Below are positions 51,310-60,601 of a DNA stretch of 64,000 nt, in pieces. Each line of letters begins with the position of its first letter. Positions within the stretch are counted from its first letter, which is position 1. The stretch is taken from the NCBI RefSeq assembly GCF_000385565.1, contig NC_021169.1, positions 930,001 through 994,000 on the forward strand. Direction: 5' to 3'. Source of the stretch: Archaeoglobus sulfaticallidus PM70-1 (GTDB lineage Archaea; Halobacteriota; Archaeoglobi; Archaeoglobales; Archaeoglobaceae). Below the pieces are notes generated by a model that worked only from the letters and a program-made list of their open reading frames with translations, ran no database searches and was not told the origin of the DNA. The position numbers and the translations under genes are program-made.

Positions 51310-52620
51310 TTAGAAGATCTTTGGGAAGCCTTTGATAGGTAGCTTCCCGAACTTGCCCTTCTTCATTTTTTTCATAACGCTCTTCATCGTCTTGTAGTAC
51401 TTCAAAAGCTCCTTCACATCCTGTGGGGAGGTTCCGGAACCTATCGCTATCCTCCTTATCCTCGACGAGTCGATTATTGCGGGATTGGTTATCTCCTCTT
51501 CAGTCATCGAGTCCATGATATACTTGAACTTCTGCATTTTCTCCTGCGTTGCTTCCATCATGTCATCGTCAATCTTAAGTCCCAGACCACCCAGAGGCAG
51601 CATCTCTATGATCTTGCTTACTGGCCCCATTTTCCGCATGGCTTCAATCTGTTTGTAAACATCCTTGAGTGTAAAGTTACCTTTCAAGAAAGCCTCCGGA
51701 TCGAGATCTTCCTGCTGAACAACCCTCTCAACCTTTTCGAGTAGAGCCTTGATGTCTCCCATACCGAGGAGTCTTGAAACAAAGCCAGCGGGATCGAATT
51801 TCTCGAAATCCTCAACTTTCTCTCCTGTACCAAGAAAAGCAATCGGTATCCCTATCTCTCTTGCTGCAGATAGTGCACCACCACCCTTTGCAGTTCCATC
51901 GAACTTTGTTATTACTATGCCGTCTATCCCTATGGCATCATGAAATCTCTTGGCCTGTGTGCTCGCAAGCTGCCCTATTGCTGCATCCAGTACTAAAAGC
52001 TTGTAATCTGGGTTTGCAACCCTGCTTATTTCGATCATCTCATTGATTAGCCCCTCCTCCAACGCATGCCTTCCAGCGGTGTCTATTATTATGATGTCGT
52101 AATCTTTCATCTTCTCCAGACCATCACGAACTATCTTCACAGCATCTTTTTCGTTCTTATCTCCATAGAATCCGATGTCGTAAGCTTCTGCAAGTTGCTT
52201 AAGCTGGTCATAGGCTGCCGGACGCCATGTATCTGCAGTAATCACACCAGCCTTCAATCCCTTGTCCTTGAAGTACTTGGCCATTTTCGCTGTAGTGGTT
52301 GTTTTACCGCTCCCCTGCAACCCAACGAGCATTATCTTTGCCTTCTTCAGCGGGATGTCAAGTCCTTCGCCTATCCCGCGCATTAACTCTTCATATACTA
52401 TCTTGATGATGTGCTCTCTTACATTGAAGGTTGGAAGAACATCCTCGCTCAAAGCCCTCTTCTTGATTGCATCGCTTATCTGCTTCACATGCCTGACATT
52501 GACATCGGCCCTGAGCAAAGCTCGCTGAATGTCCCTTACGATCTCTTCTACGAGATACTTGTCAATAGAGGATGAGCTTTTTATCTTTCTTACAACATCC
52601 TTTAATGCTTCTAATGCCAT
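51310..52620 (-). CDS. srp54: Signal recognition particle 54 kDa protein
   Basis: A 436-residue SRP GTPase that binds signal sequences and 7S RNA and targets nascent chains to the membrane. N domain (about 1-85). G domain with LVGLQGSGKTTTTAKMAKYF (G1), DTWRPAAYDQLKQLAE, DTAGRHALEEGL (G3), ITKFDGTAKGGGAL (G4) and FLGTGEKVEDFEKFD. Methionine-rich M domain from about 300 with SSRIRRIAIGSGTSPQDVKE. Full length, starts MALEALKDVV. Confidence 0.97.
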   Translation of the reverse strand: MALEALKDVVRKIKSSSSIDKYLVEEIVRDIQRALLRADVNVRHVKQISDAIKKRALSEDVLPTFNVREHIIKIVYEELMRGIGEGLDIPLKKAKIMLVGLQGSGKTTTTAKMAKYFKDKGLKAGVITADTWRPAAYDQLKQLAEAYDIGFYGDKNEKDAVKIVRDGLEKMKDYDIIIIDTAGRHALEEGLINEMIEISRVANPDYKLLVLDAAIGQLASTQAKRFHDAIGIDGIVITKFDGTAKGGGALSAAREIGIPIAFLGTGEKVEDFEKFDPAGFVSRLLGMGDIKALLEKVERVVQQEDLDPEAFLKGNFTLKDVYKQIEAMRKMGPVSKIIEMLPLGGLGLKIDDDMMEATQEKMQKFKYIMDSMTEEEITNPAIIDSSRIRRIAIGSGTSPQDVKELLKYYKTMKSVMKKMKKGKFGKLPIKGFPKIF

Positions 52621-52656
52621 TGATCCGAGTTGGTTTAGGAGATTATAACCTTTTCC

Positions 52657-52875
52657 TTAAACAGTTTTGAATTGGATATACTGCACTGAGCTTTCCAGAT
52701 CTCTCCTTAGCTTTCTAAATGTGGTTATATCATCCCTCAAGAACATATTTGCATTTGGACAGAGAATTTGCTCCCCGATTCTTCTGATTTGAACAATAGA
52801 ATTTGTATGTGATGTTGTGCATTTCCGGGATGTTTTCTTATGCCAGATGGGGTTGAAAGAATCGATTACGAACTT
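52657..52875 (-). pseudogene. Open frame without a start, gene remnant
   Basis: On the minus strand from 52875 to the stop at 52657 a frame of about 72 codons is open and protein-like: IWHKKTSRKCTTSHTNSIVQ, then LRDDITTFRKLRRDLESS. There is no ATG, GTG or TTG before its middle (the only ATG is in PNANMFLRD). It may be the tail of a lost gene, or a small gene with a rare start. No family is recognised. The rest of 52621-52970 holds only the upstream region of the oxidoreductase operon. Confidence 0.35.
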
Positions 52876-52970
52876 TCAAGAAGCTGCTTTAACATCATCA
52901 TTTAAAATAAGCAAGGATTGAATAATGGTTAAATAACACTTAAATTCAGTTTTGGACCAATGGTGATGGC

Positions 52971-54527
52971 ATGAGATTGACTAAGCATCCGATTTTAGAG
53001 TTTAAACGAGGCAGGGAAGTTACGATATACTTCAATCAGAAACCGATAAAAGCTTATGAGGGAGAAACCGTAGCCTCAGCATTATATGCGAATGGCATAA
53101 CAACCTTCAGCAGGTCTTTCAGGTTTCACAGGCCGAGGGGTTTCTTCTGTGCGATAGGAAAGTGTTCATCGTGCATGATGGAAGTCGATGGTGTTCCCAA
53201 CATCAGGGTCTGCAAGGTCTATGTAAGGGATGGAATGATGATAAGAACCCAGAACTCCTTCCCTAACGCAGATAAAGATATTTTCGGGATGATCGACAGT
53301 ATAATTGACAGATTCTACCCTCATGGCTCCCACTACAAGAAATTCAATCGGCCGAAAGCATTGCGGGATTTCGTTACAAAGCAGATCAGAAATTTTGCTG
53401 GAATAGGGAATCCACCAAAAGCCGTCTTCGATGAAAAAGGCAGGTATGAGGAGATCCACACGGATATTGCCATAATCGGCGGAGGTCCTGCTGGAATGAG
53501 TGCAGCCATATTCTCTGCAAGATTCGGAGCAAAGGTTACCCTGATGGATGAGAACCCATTTCTGGGGGGTCAGCTTGTAAAGCAAACCCACAGATTTTTT
53601 GGAAGCGGTAAGCACAGGGCTGGAACGAGAGGGATAAAGATTGCCGAGCTTCTCAGAAAGGAGGTGGAGGAGCTGGATATCGATGTCAGGTATGAGACCA
53701 AAGTATTCGGGATATACAATGGCATCATCGGGGCTGTTGAGAGGGACAAAAAGCTGTTAAAGATCGTGCCGAAAAAGATCGTAGTTGCGACAGGAGCTTA
53801 CGAAAGAACCCTGATTTTTGAAAATAACGATTTGCCAGGAGTTTACGGTGCTGGAGGGGTCCAAACTCTCATGAACGTTTTTGGGGTCAAACCGGGGAAC
53901 AGAGGACTTATCGTCGGCTCTGGGAATGTTGGACTGATCCTGAGTTACCAGCTTATGCAGGCGGGAGTAGAGGTTTCTGCTGTTGTGGAAGCTATGCCGA
54001 GGATTGGCGGTTACTTCGTTCATGCAGCGAAGATCAGGAGGCTGGGTGTGCCAATATACGTCAGCCACACAATAAAGCGGGCTATTGGAAAGAAAAAGGT
54101 TGAAGGGGCTGAGATAGTCAGGCTTGAGAACTGGCGTGAGGTTGAGGGTAGCGAGAAGAGGATAGATTGCGATTTCATATGCGTCGCAACAGGCCTGTCT
54201 CCAACCCATGAGCTGCTGTATCAGGCAGGATGCCAGATGAAATTCGTTCCGGAGCTTGGAGGTCTTGTGCCAGTGAGAAACAGATTTGGTGAGACTACTG
54301 TAAGCGGGCTGTATGTTGCCGGAGACGTAGCGGGGATCGAGGAGGCAACATCCGCGATGATGGAGGGCAGAATTGCTGGCCTGGATTGTGCCATAAAGCT
54401 GGGATATGGTGGAGATGAGGCAGTAAAGCTCAGGAATGAGATAGTGAGAGACCTCAAGGAGTTCAGAGAGGGGCCATTTGGTGAGAGAATTCTTGCGGGA
54501 TTGAAGAAGGTGGAGGTTGAGGCATGA
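52971..54527 (+). CDS. Amine/proline dehydrogenase alpha-like subunit (2Fe-2S, FAD, NAD fold)
   Basis: A 518-residue protein. The N-terminal 2Fe-2S domain (about 1-95) has the motif FFCAIGKCSSCMMEVDG and a further cysteine (NIRVCKVYVR). A two-dinucleotide-binding flavoprotein follows: IAIIGGGPAGMSAAIFSARF (about 165-184) and a second GSGNVGLIL, ending with VSGLYVAGDVAGIEEATSAM. It is related to sarcosine oxidase alpha, HcnA/B and the large subunit of archaeal dye-linked L-proline dehydrogenase. First of four touching genes. GGTGATGGC precedes the ATG. Confidence 0.85.
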   Translation: MRLTKHPILEFKRGREVTIYFNQKPIKAYEGETVASALYANGITTFSRSFRFHRPRGFFCAIGKCSSCMMEVDGVPNIRVCKVYVRDGMMIRTQNSFPNADKDIFGMIDSIIDRFYPHGSHYKKFNRPKALRDFVTKQIRNFAGIGNPPKAVFDEKGRYEEIHTDIAIIGGGPAGMSAAIFSARFGAKVTLMDENPFLGGQLVKQTHRFFGSGKHRAGTRGIKIAELLRKEVEELDIDVRYETKVFGIYNGIIGAVERDKKLLKIVPKKIVVATGAYERTLIFENNDLPGVYGAGGVQTLMNVFGVKPGNRGLIVGSGNVGLILSYQLMQAGVEVSAVVEAMPRIGGYFVHAAKIRRLGVPIYVSHTIKRAIGKKKVEGAEIVRLENWREVEGSEKRIDCDFICVATGLSPTHELLYQAGCQMKFVPELGGLVPVRNRFGETTVSGLYVAGDVAGIEEATSAMMEGRIAGLDCAIKLGYGGDEAVKLRNEIVRDLKEFREGPFGERILAGLKKVEVEA

Positions 54528-55003
54528 GCTTCATTCAGAGGGGTTACCTCGAGGAGGATGAGCTCCCACCCAAGCCTTCAGAGGAGAGATTGAAGAAGAG
54601 GAATGTGGCATACATAGAATGTCCTCAGGAGATACCGTGCTCCCCCTGCGTTGAATCGTGCAAGTACGATGCAATTGAGATGAAGAACATAAACGACACG
54701 CCGAAGGTTGATTACGAGAAGTGCACGGGGTGCATGAGGTGCATCAAAGTATGTCCGGGGCTTGCAATCTTCATGCTGAGGCTCAGGAATGGCAGGGGAT
54801 ATGTAACGATAGCCTATGAGTTCCTTCCGACTCCTAAGAAGGGAGATACAGTAACGCTGCTTAACCGGAGAGGTGAAGTTGTGGGTGAAGGAGTCGTTAC
54901 ATGGGTGCTGCCTCCTGAGAGAAATGAAAAAACCGCTTTAGTTACTGTAGAGGTTGATCCCGCTCTGATATATGAAGTCAGAGCGATAAAGGTTAATGTA
55001 TAA
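54524..55003 (+). CDS. 4Fe-4S ferredoxin-like subunit
   Basis: A 159-residue protein. Cysteines in CPQEIPCSPCVESCKYDAI and CTGCMRCIKVCPGLAIF can bind two 4Fe-4S clusters. A beta-rich C-terminal domain (TPKKGDTVTLLNRRGEVVG) follows. It matches the gamma-like subunit of the proline dehydrogenase type complex by size (about 18 kDa). It overlaps the previous gene by four bases. Confidence 0.82.
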   Translation: MSFIQRGYLEEDELPPKPSEERLKKRNVAYIECPQEIPCSPCVESCKYDAIEMKNINDTPKVDYEKCTGCMRCIKVCPGLAIFMLRLRNGRGYVTIAYEFLPTPKKGDTVTLLNRRGEVVGEGVVTWVLPPERNEKTALVTVEVDPALIYEVRAIKVNV

Positions 55004-55013
55004 AGGTGATCTT

Positions 55014-55283
55014 ATGGTTAATCGCAGAATAGTTTGCAGATGTGAGGATATAACTGAAGAGGAGATCATACATGCTATTGAAGAAGGATTTGACAACATT
55101 GAATCTCTTAAGAGATATACTGGTGTTACCACAGGATCCTGCCAGGGAAAGGGCTGTTTAATGCATGTTTTGAGGATACTATCTCAGAAAACAGGAAAAA
55201 GTTTGGATGAGATTGGGATAACCACTCAGAGGCCTCCAGTAAATCCGGTTCCGCTTTACATTCTGATGGAGGGCGAGGAATGA
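55014..55283 (+). CDS. BFD-type 2Fe-2S protein
   Basis: An 89-residue protein with IVCRCEDITEEEIIHAIEEG and TGSCQGKGCLMHVLR, four cysteines of a bacterioferritin-associated-ferredoxin-like 2Fe-2S domain. The ATG at 55014 follows AAGGTGATCTT; an in-frame start at 54996 would overlap the previous gene. It corresponds to the delta-like small subunit in the archaeal proline dehydrogenase complex. Confidence 0.8.
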   Translation: MVNRRIVCRCEDITEEEIIHAIEEGFDNIESLKRYTGVTTGSCQGKGCLMHVLRILSQKTGKSLDEIGITTQRPPVNPVPLYILMEGEE

Positions 55284-56350
55284 AAGTAGGTGTTATTGGT
55301 GCAGGAGTAGCTGGACTGTTTTCAGCCTACTTCCTCGCAAAGAATGGGGCTGAGGTTACGGTATTCGAGAAGAGATACCCTCTGTATGGGGCATCAGGAA
55401 GGAACTCTGGAGGTATAACTCCGATGCTTGGTAGGAAGGAGCTTGTGAAGCTCGCCAAGAGGAGCATTGAGATATATGACAGGACTCAGTCAGAAGTCAG
55501 GTTCAACTTTCTCTTCAGAAAGGATGGCTATCTGAAGGTTGCGAAGACGGATGAGGATATGGATAAGCTTGAGAAAGAGGCGAGGATGCAGAAAGAGCTT
55601 GGCGTTAAGCTGAGGGAGATCGATGAATACGAGCTAAAAAGCCTCGTCGATGGATTTAACACGAAGTCTGTTGTGGGAGCGTTCTATGGAGAGGGAGGAG
55701 TAATATTTCCATGGCCTGTCATCTGGGGTCTTGAGAGGGGCTGTAAATCGCTGGGTGTGGAGATAATACCACAGAAAGAGGTATCAGTGGAGGTTAGCAA
55801 CTCCAGGATATCTGTAAAGGCTGGAAATGGGGAAGAATATAAATTCGATTTTGTACTGAACTGCTCTGGAGCTTGGAGTGCCTCAGTCAACAGATCTCTT
55901 GGATTGAGATGTAACAGAATCGTTAAAGAAGAGATATGCGTGCTTGAAAGCCTTAAGCCATTCATCGATCCTTACATAATGAATGTCTCGGATGGTGTGT
56001 ATCTCAGTCAGTCAGCGAGAGGAGAGGTTGTTGGGGGGATTATTGGCAGCGAGGTTGACAGCCCGAAAACATCATCTTCTCTAAGCTTTCTGACAAAGTA
56101 TGCGAAGCTTGCGGTGGAAATGATTCCAAAGCTGAAAGGACTGTCTGTTTTGCGACAGTGGGCTGGAGTGTATGATTCCAGTGGTGATGGCCTGCCTGTG
56201 GTTGGAGAGGATAAAGTTGAAGGCATAATCCAGTTAAACGGTTTGGGTAGGCAGGGTATGTGCATAGCTCCAGCCCTTGGTGAGATTGTGGCTGATATAA
56301 TTTTGAAAGGAAAGGAATATGAGAAATTCTCGCCAAAAAGGTTTGCTTAA
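55280..56350 (+). CDS. DAO-family FAD oxidoreductase (beta subunit)
   Basis: A 356-residue flavoprotein of the D-amino-acid oxidase/sarcosine oxidase beta family. VGVIGAGVAGLFSAYFLAKN is the FAD-binding loop, with ASGRNSGGITPML near it and a C-terminal end with DGLPVVGEDKVEG and NGLGRQGMCIAPALGEI. It would hold the site that oxidises a secondary amine such as sarcosine, proline or hydroxyproline. It overlaps the BFD gene by four bases. Substrate is not defined. Confidence 0.86.
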   Translation: MKVGVIGAGVAGLFSAYFLAKNGAEVTVFEKRYPLYGASGRNSGGITPMLGRKELVKLAKRSIEIYDRTQSEVRFNFLFRKDGYLKVAKTDEDMDKLEKEARMQKELGVKLREIDEYELKSLVDGFNTKSVVGAFYGEGGVIFPWPVIWGLERGCKSLGVEIIPQKEVSVEVSNSRISVKAGNGEEYKFDFVLNCSGAWSASVNRSLGLRCNRIVKEEICVLESLKPFIDPYIMNVSDGVYLSQSARGEVVGGIIGSEVDSPKTSSSLSFLTKYAKLAVEMIPKLKGLSVLRQWAGVYDSSGDGLPVVGEDKVEGIIQLNGLGRQGMCIAPALGEIVADIILKGKEYEKFSPKRFA

Positions 56351-56367
56351 TTTTTTTAGATTTGTTT

Positions 56368-56859
56368 CTATTTCTGTCTCGATTCAGCAGCAATCTGATC
56401 CAGGCAACAATTTGATCCAGCAACGATCTCCGTAATCCGTTCCACGACTTTCGGGATAGCCGCTTTCACCTTTGGTGTGCAATCTCTGCCAAAGCTCTCC
56501 ACATCCTCTACCTCAACTGCTATGATTCTGATGTCTCCGGGCATTTCCTCTCCAAACACTTCCATTCCAACTCTGAGTGTTGTTATCAGGTTCATTCCAT
56601 GAGTGCCGGAGAATGGAATGAATGAGAACTCATCATGACTGAACTCATAGATCGTTCCCGGTTCGTTTCCGAGCCTTATCGCATCCACAATTATCGCGAG
56701 ATCATAGCCGAGTATCTTGTCGAGAACATCAAAATCTCCCATGAAAAGGGCGAAAGTATCCGCATTGAGGTTTAACTTCTCAATTTCTTCGATAACTCTA
56801 ATTCCAAGGGCGTCATCACAGAGGTTGGGATTTCCAATCCCGACTATAACGCATTTCAT
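56368..56859 (-). CDS. Hydrogenase maturation protease
   Basis: A 163-residue HycI/HyaD-type endopeptidase: CVIVGIGNPNLCDDALGIRV, then AIIVDAIRLGNEPGTIY with the metal-binding Asp, and GTHGMNLITTLRVG with the His. It would remove the C-terminal tail of the NiFe large subunit encoded directly upstream (16 bases away). Last gene of the Hdr-Mvh operon. Confidence 0.9.
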   Translation of the reverse strand: MKCVIVGIGNPNLCDDALGIRVIEEIEKLNLNADTFALFMGDFDVLDKILGYDLAIIVDAIRLGNEPGTIYEFSHDEFSFIPFSGTHGMNLITTLRVGMEVFGEEMPGDIRIIAVEVEDVESFGRDCTPKVKAAIPKVVERITEIVAGSNCCLDQIAAESRQK

Positions 56860-56875
56860 AAAAAATAAACAGAGA

Positions 56876-58333
56876 TCAGAAGTTTCTGAGTCTTCTGTAC
56901 AGCATCCCTTCGCTGTCGTAAACCTCGATTTCTATCGGCATCCTTCCGGGCAGTGTGTGGGTTGCACATGCAAGGCAGAGATCGTAGGGTCTGAATGCCA
57001 TCTCGACGTAGTTGAGTATCTTCTCGTCAATCTCGCCATTCTTTACAAATTTCTTCGCAGCGTTTCTTATTGCAAGGTTGATTGCCGCGTTGTTGTGTGT
57101 TGTTGCAACTATGAGGTTCGCCTCTTCCACTATCCCCCTATCATCTGTTTTGTAGTGGTGTATCAGTGTTCCACGAGGAGCCTCCAGTATTCCAACACCC
57201 TCTCCTGTAACCTCACCAAGTTCAGCCCTCACATCCGAATTCGTTATGCTCTCATCCTGTGCGAGCTCGAGCACCCTTTCTGCAGCGTTCAGCAATTCAA
57301 TCGCCCTTGCCCAGTGGAATGACAGTATGTAGTGGGCAGGTTTTTCGCCCAGAACCTCAAACATTTTCTCATAGTGTTCCTGTGCGAGAGGTGTGTTCAT
57401 ACCCTCTGAAACATTGAGCCTTGGGAGCGGGCCAACACTGTAAATGCTCGTTCCCTCTCCATCTCTGATATCGTTCCAGCCTAATTGCTTCAGGTATGGA
57501 AACTTCATGTAGCTCCATGGAATAACTCTTTCAGCAATGTACTCCAGATATTCCTTGCCCCTGAACCTCCCGATCTCGTTGCCCCTGGTATCGACTATCT
57601 TCTGCACACCATCATAGTAGTTGATCCTCTCGCTGTCATCAACGGTGCCCATGTAGTTCAGCACTGTGCGGTACAGGTCTCCTGTGACGAGTTCCATATA
57701 CTTCTCGTTCTTGAGTATGACATCCTCAAAGATCTGAAGCGTGATCTGGCCGAGTTCAACGAGTTCTTTTGCAAGTTTTTCGATCTCCTGTCTCTCATTC
57801 TCCTCGATCTTCTTTGACCATCCTCCCGGCAGACCGGCTACCGGATGTATCGGCTTACCACCAAGGAGTTCGAATATCTTTACAGCACATTTTCTCTTTT
57901 TCAGTATCTCTTTTGCAATATCTACTCCAACTCTCCTTACGAGTCCGATGAGGTTCCTCTCTGCTGGATCAGCCTCTGGCCCAACAACAAAGTCTGGAAG
58001 ACCGAGCGCATAGAGTATTACTGCGTGATCCTCAACATAGTGTGCATTCAGAAACAGCTCTCTTATCTTCTTTGCAGTCTCTGTTGGCTCCACACCATAA
58101 ACTCCATCGCTTGCCTTGGTTGCTGCGGTATGGTGAACACCTCTGCAGACACCACATATTGTTGATACAGTCCTCGGAACCTCCTCAATTGGCAGTCCAG
58201 CAAGAAACTTTTCATAACCTCTGAACTCCACGGTCTGGAAATAAGCATCGGCGAAGTTTCCGTTCTCATCCATAATTATCGTAATCTTCCCGTGACCCTC
58301 AAGCCTCGTCATGGGATTTATCTCAACCTTCAA
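56876..58333 (-). CDS. mvhA: F420-non-reducing NiFe hydrogenase large subunit
   Basis: A 485-residue hydrogenase large subunit, group 3c. Nickel ligands are in the N-terminal STICGVCRGVHHTAATKA (about 57-74) and the C-terminal motif DLCLACATH. The C-terminal motif has Leu where DPC is common. A 26-residue tail after the His (TLPGRMPIEIEVYDSEG and onward) would be cut off by the protease. It splits H2 and passes electrons through MvhG and MvhD to HdrA. It starts with TTG at 58333, preceded by GGAGGTGG. Confidence 0.94.
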   Translation of the reverse strand: MKVEINPMTRLEGHGKITIIMDENGNFADAYFQTVEFRGYEKFLAGLPIEEVPRTVSTICGVCRGVHHTAATKASDGVYGVEPTETAKKIRELFLNAHYVEDHAVILYALGLPDFVVGPEADPAERNLIGLVRRVGVDIAKEILKKRKCAVKIFELLGGKPIHPVAGLPGGWSKKIEENERQEIEKLAKELVELGQITLQIFEDVILKNEKYMELVTGDLYRTVLNYMGTVDDSERINYYDGVQKIVDTRGNEIGRFRGKEYLEYIAERVIPWSYMKFPYLKQLGWNDIRDGEGTSIYSVGPLPRLNVSEGMNTPLAQEHYEKMFEVLGEKPAHYILSFHWARAIELLNAAERVLELAQDESITNSDVRAELGEVTGEGVGILEAPRGTLIHHYKTDDRGIVEEANLIVATTHNNAAINLAIRNAAKKFVKNGEIDEKILNYVEMAFRPYDLCLACATHTLPGRMPIEIEVYDSEGMLYRRLRNF

Positions 58334-58346
58334 TCTTCCACCTCCA

Positions 58347-59300
58347 TCATTTCTTCCTATTTATCAGTGAGACTGGCAGTGAGTATCTGTAAAGGAACTT
58401 CCCGAGGCTCGGTATCTTTTCAAGCATCTCATCAACGGCCTCATCGGTCATAAGGGATGCCAGTGCCCCCACAGCTCTCGCACCGAAATCCTTTCCTGCG
58501 ACCGGTCCACCACAACCTCTGCACGGAATGTTCACCTGTGGACATGAGCCACCACAGTCTCCCTGTGTTACTGGCCCCAGACACAGATAGCCCTGTTGTA
58601 GCAGGCATTCTTCATCTGGAGTTCCCTCTATCGTTCTTCTTACTTTCTCAATCGGCTTTCTGATTTCTCCTTTCTGAGCAGGATTTCTCCTGCATGAGTC
58701 ACACACGGATTTGCCGCTGGTAATCCAGGAGCCTTTTGGTGGGAGTTCTCCCTTTATTATCGCCTCAACAGCTACCGCAACATGGTCATGGTGGGGTGGA
58801 CAGCCACCTATGAAGTAGTCAACGTCCACAACCTGATGCAGGGCTTTAACTTCTCCATAGAACTCGGGCAGCGTTAATTTTGATCCGTTAACATCGTATT
58901 CAGTCTGTGGTAGAACTCCATCTGGATTGTCAGTGCTCCATGTGTTGATATAAGCGGTTTCAAGCAGCTCCTCCCTTTTATGGAAGTTCGCCAGACCGGG
59001 AACTCCACCCATCGCTGCACATGCTCCAAATGCCACAAGAACCTTAGTCTTCTGCCTGAGAATCTTTATCACATGCTCCTGTTCGCTCAACCTAACCGCT
59101 CCATCAACCAGAGCGACATCGATGGACTTATCCTCCAAGTTCTCAAGGTCTTTGTACTTCAGGTCAACCACGGTTGGAGTCCACCAGACTATCTCGATGT
59201 TCTCGAGAGCATCAATAAGCTTCTCAGATAAATCTACAAGGGCCATCTCACATCCAGCACAGCCAGCTGAAAGATATATGGCAAGCTTAATCTTGGACAT
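58347..59300 (-). CDS. mvhG: F420-non-reducing hydrogenase small subunit
   Basis: A 317-residue small subunit carrying three iron-sulfur clusters: AIYLSAGCAGCEMALVDLSE (proximal cluster), FGACAAMGGVPG, DYFIGGCPPHHDHV, then SVCDSCRR, YLCLGPVTQGDCGGSCP and IPCRGCGGPV. It starts one base after the stop of mvhD, with GAGGTGG upstream. No twin-arginine signal is present, so the enzyme is cytoplasmic, as expected for Mvh. Confidence 0.94.
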   Translation of the reverse strand: MSKIKLAIYLSAGCAGCEMALVDLSEKLIDALENIEIVWWTPTVVDLKYKDLENLEDKSIDVALVDGAVRLSEQEHVIKILRQKTKVLVAFGACAAMGGVPGLANFHKREELLETAYINTWSTDNPDGVLPQTEYDVNGSKLTLPEFYGEVKALHQVVDVDYFIGGCPPHHDHVAVAVEAIIKGELPPKGSWITSGKSVCDSCRRNPAQKGEIRKPIEKVRRTIEGTPDEECLLQQGYLCLGPVTQGDCGGSCPQVNIPCRGCGGPVAGKDFGARAVGALASLMTDEAVDEMLEKIPSLGKFLYRYSLPVSLINRKK

Positions 59301-59301
59301 T

Positions 59302-59703
59302 TTACCACCTCAACGGCCCGAGTTCCCTAATCTTTGCGTCAAATTCTCTCATAACCTCTGCAAACCTGAGCCCCTCAGAACCGCTTATCCACTCGAGCCG
59401 CACCCTTTCTGGCTCGATACCCATCTCCACAAGCATCTTCTGAATGAGCTTGAACCTTCTTGCAGCCTTGTAGTTTCCCTCTTTGTAGTGGCAGTCACCG
59501 GGATGACAGCCACCTATAAGCACACCATCTGCATTTCGCAGAGTCTCAATGATAAATTCGGGTTCCACTCTCCCGGAGCACGGCACTCTGATGATTTTGA
59601 CAGTTGTTGGGTAGGGATACCTCAGGCTTCCTGCAAGGTCTGCAGCCTGATATGTACACCAGTTGCAGGCGATAACGATTATGTTTGGCTCCCACTCACC
59701 CAT
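59302..59703 (-). CDS. mvhD: Mvh hydrogenase delta subunit
   Basis: A 133-residue 2Fe-2S protein linking hydrogenase to HdrA. Cysteines in IIVIACNWCTYQAADLAG, VPCSGRVEP, and GVLIGGCHPGDCHYKEGNY match MvhD. The ATG at 59703 overlaps the hdrB stop and follows GGGGTGA; a GTG one codon earlier is possible. Not fused to another domain. Confidence 0.94.
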   Translation of the reverse strand: MGEWEPNIIVIACNWCTYQAADLAGSLRYPYPTTVKIIRVPCSGRVEPEFIIETLRNADGVLIGGCHPGDCHYKEGNYKAARRFKLIQKMLVEMGIEPERVRLEWISGSEGLRFAEVMREFDAKIRELGPLRW

Positions 59704-60596
59704 CACTCTTCACCCCTGATCTTCTTAATAACCTCTTCAGGACTCGTCACAGCCAGACCCGCAACCTGATCCGGGTTTGCCCCTAAACAAATTGCAAGAA
59801 GCTGTACTATATGGAGCGTTGGGATCTCAAAATTGATCCTGCCCTTATCTTTCAGGGTTTTCACGGATCCATCATACTGCAGCAGGCATGAGCTGCAGGA
59901 TGTTACAACCAGATCAGGATCGACCTCCTCCTTAATGGACTTTATCTTCCTTTCAAAGAGCTTGAGCGACTTTTCAAGGTTCGTGCTCCTGAGTCCACCG
60001 GTTCCACAGCAATCGGTAATTGTTGAGTAGTCTGGTGCTTTGGCACCCATCGCCTCACACAGCTCTATCAAAACCCTCGGTCTGAAAGGATTCCTCTCCT
60101 TATCGACATACACCTCTGACGGCCAGAGGAAGTGACAGCCCGGTTGAACGGCTATTGTCAACCCATCAAGCGTGTACTTGAGCGACTTCCTGATCTTTTC
60201 CAGACCGATATCTTTGTAGAGGATCCACACACCGTGCCTGATCTGGGATGTGCCCCTCCACTCCTTCCCTATCTCACCTAGCATCCTGTTGACTTCATCC
60301 CTGAGCCTGGCATCGTGCAGCAGTTTATGTCTCGTCTCGCTGAGGCTACCATAGCAGCTTCCGCAAACTGTTAGAATATCAACACCCTTCTCTTCTGCAA
60401 TACACATGTTTCTTGCTGAGACAGAACACCATCCTGCCAGATCGACGGATGGCATCGTCCCCCATGTAGGGCAGCATGAAGCACCCTCGAGGTCTACAAG
60501 CTCAACGCCGAGCTTCGGGTAAACATACCTTAGAGCAACCTCCAGATCAGGGCGTCTCAGCGGGATGTTACATCCGAGAAATAATCCGAACTTCAT
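59703..60596 (-). CDS. hdrB: Heterodisulfide reductase subunit B
   Basis: A 297-residue protein with two CCG domains that hold the non-cubane 4Fe-4S clusters: LFLGCNIPLRRPDLE, GASCCPTWGTM, CGSCYGSLSE, then PGCHFLWPSE, TDCCGTGGLRS and TSCSSCLLQYDGS. It is the site of disulfide reduction. The ATG at 60596 is preferred over a GTG nine bases upstream that overlaps hdrC. Confidence 0.94.
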   Translation of the reverse strand: MKFGLFLGCNIPLRRPDLEVALRYVYPKLGVELVDLEGASCCPTWGTMPSVDLAGWCSVSARNMCIAEEKGVDILTVCGSCYGSLSETRHKLLHDARLRDEVNRMLGEIGKEWRGTSQIRHGVWILYKDIGLEKIRKSLKYTLDGLTIAVQPGCHFLWPSEVYVDKERNPFRPRVLIELCEAMGAKAPDYSTITDCCGTGGLRSTNLEKSLKLFERKIKSIKEEVDPDLVVTSCSSCLLQYDGSVKTLKDKGRINFEIPTLHIVQLLAICLGANPDQVAGLAVTSPEEVIKKIRGEE

Positions 60597-60601
60597 AATC
60601 C

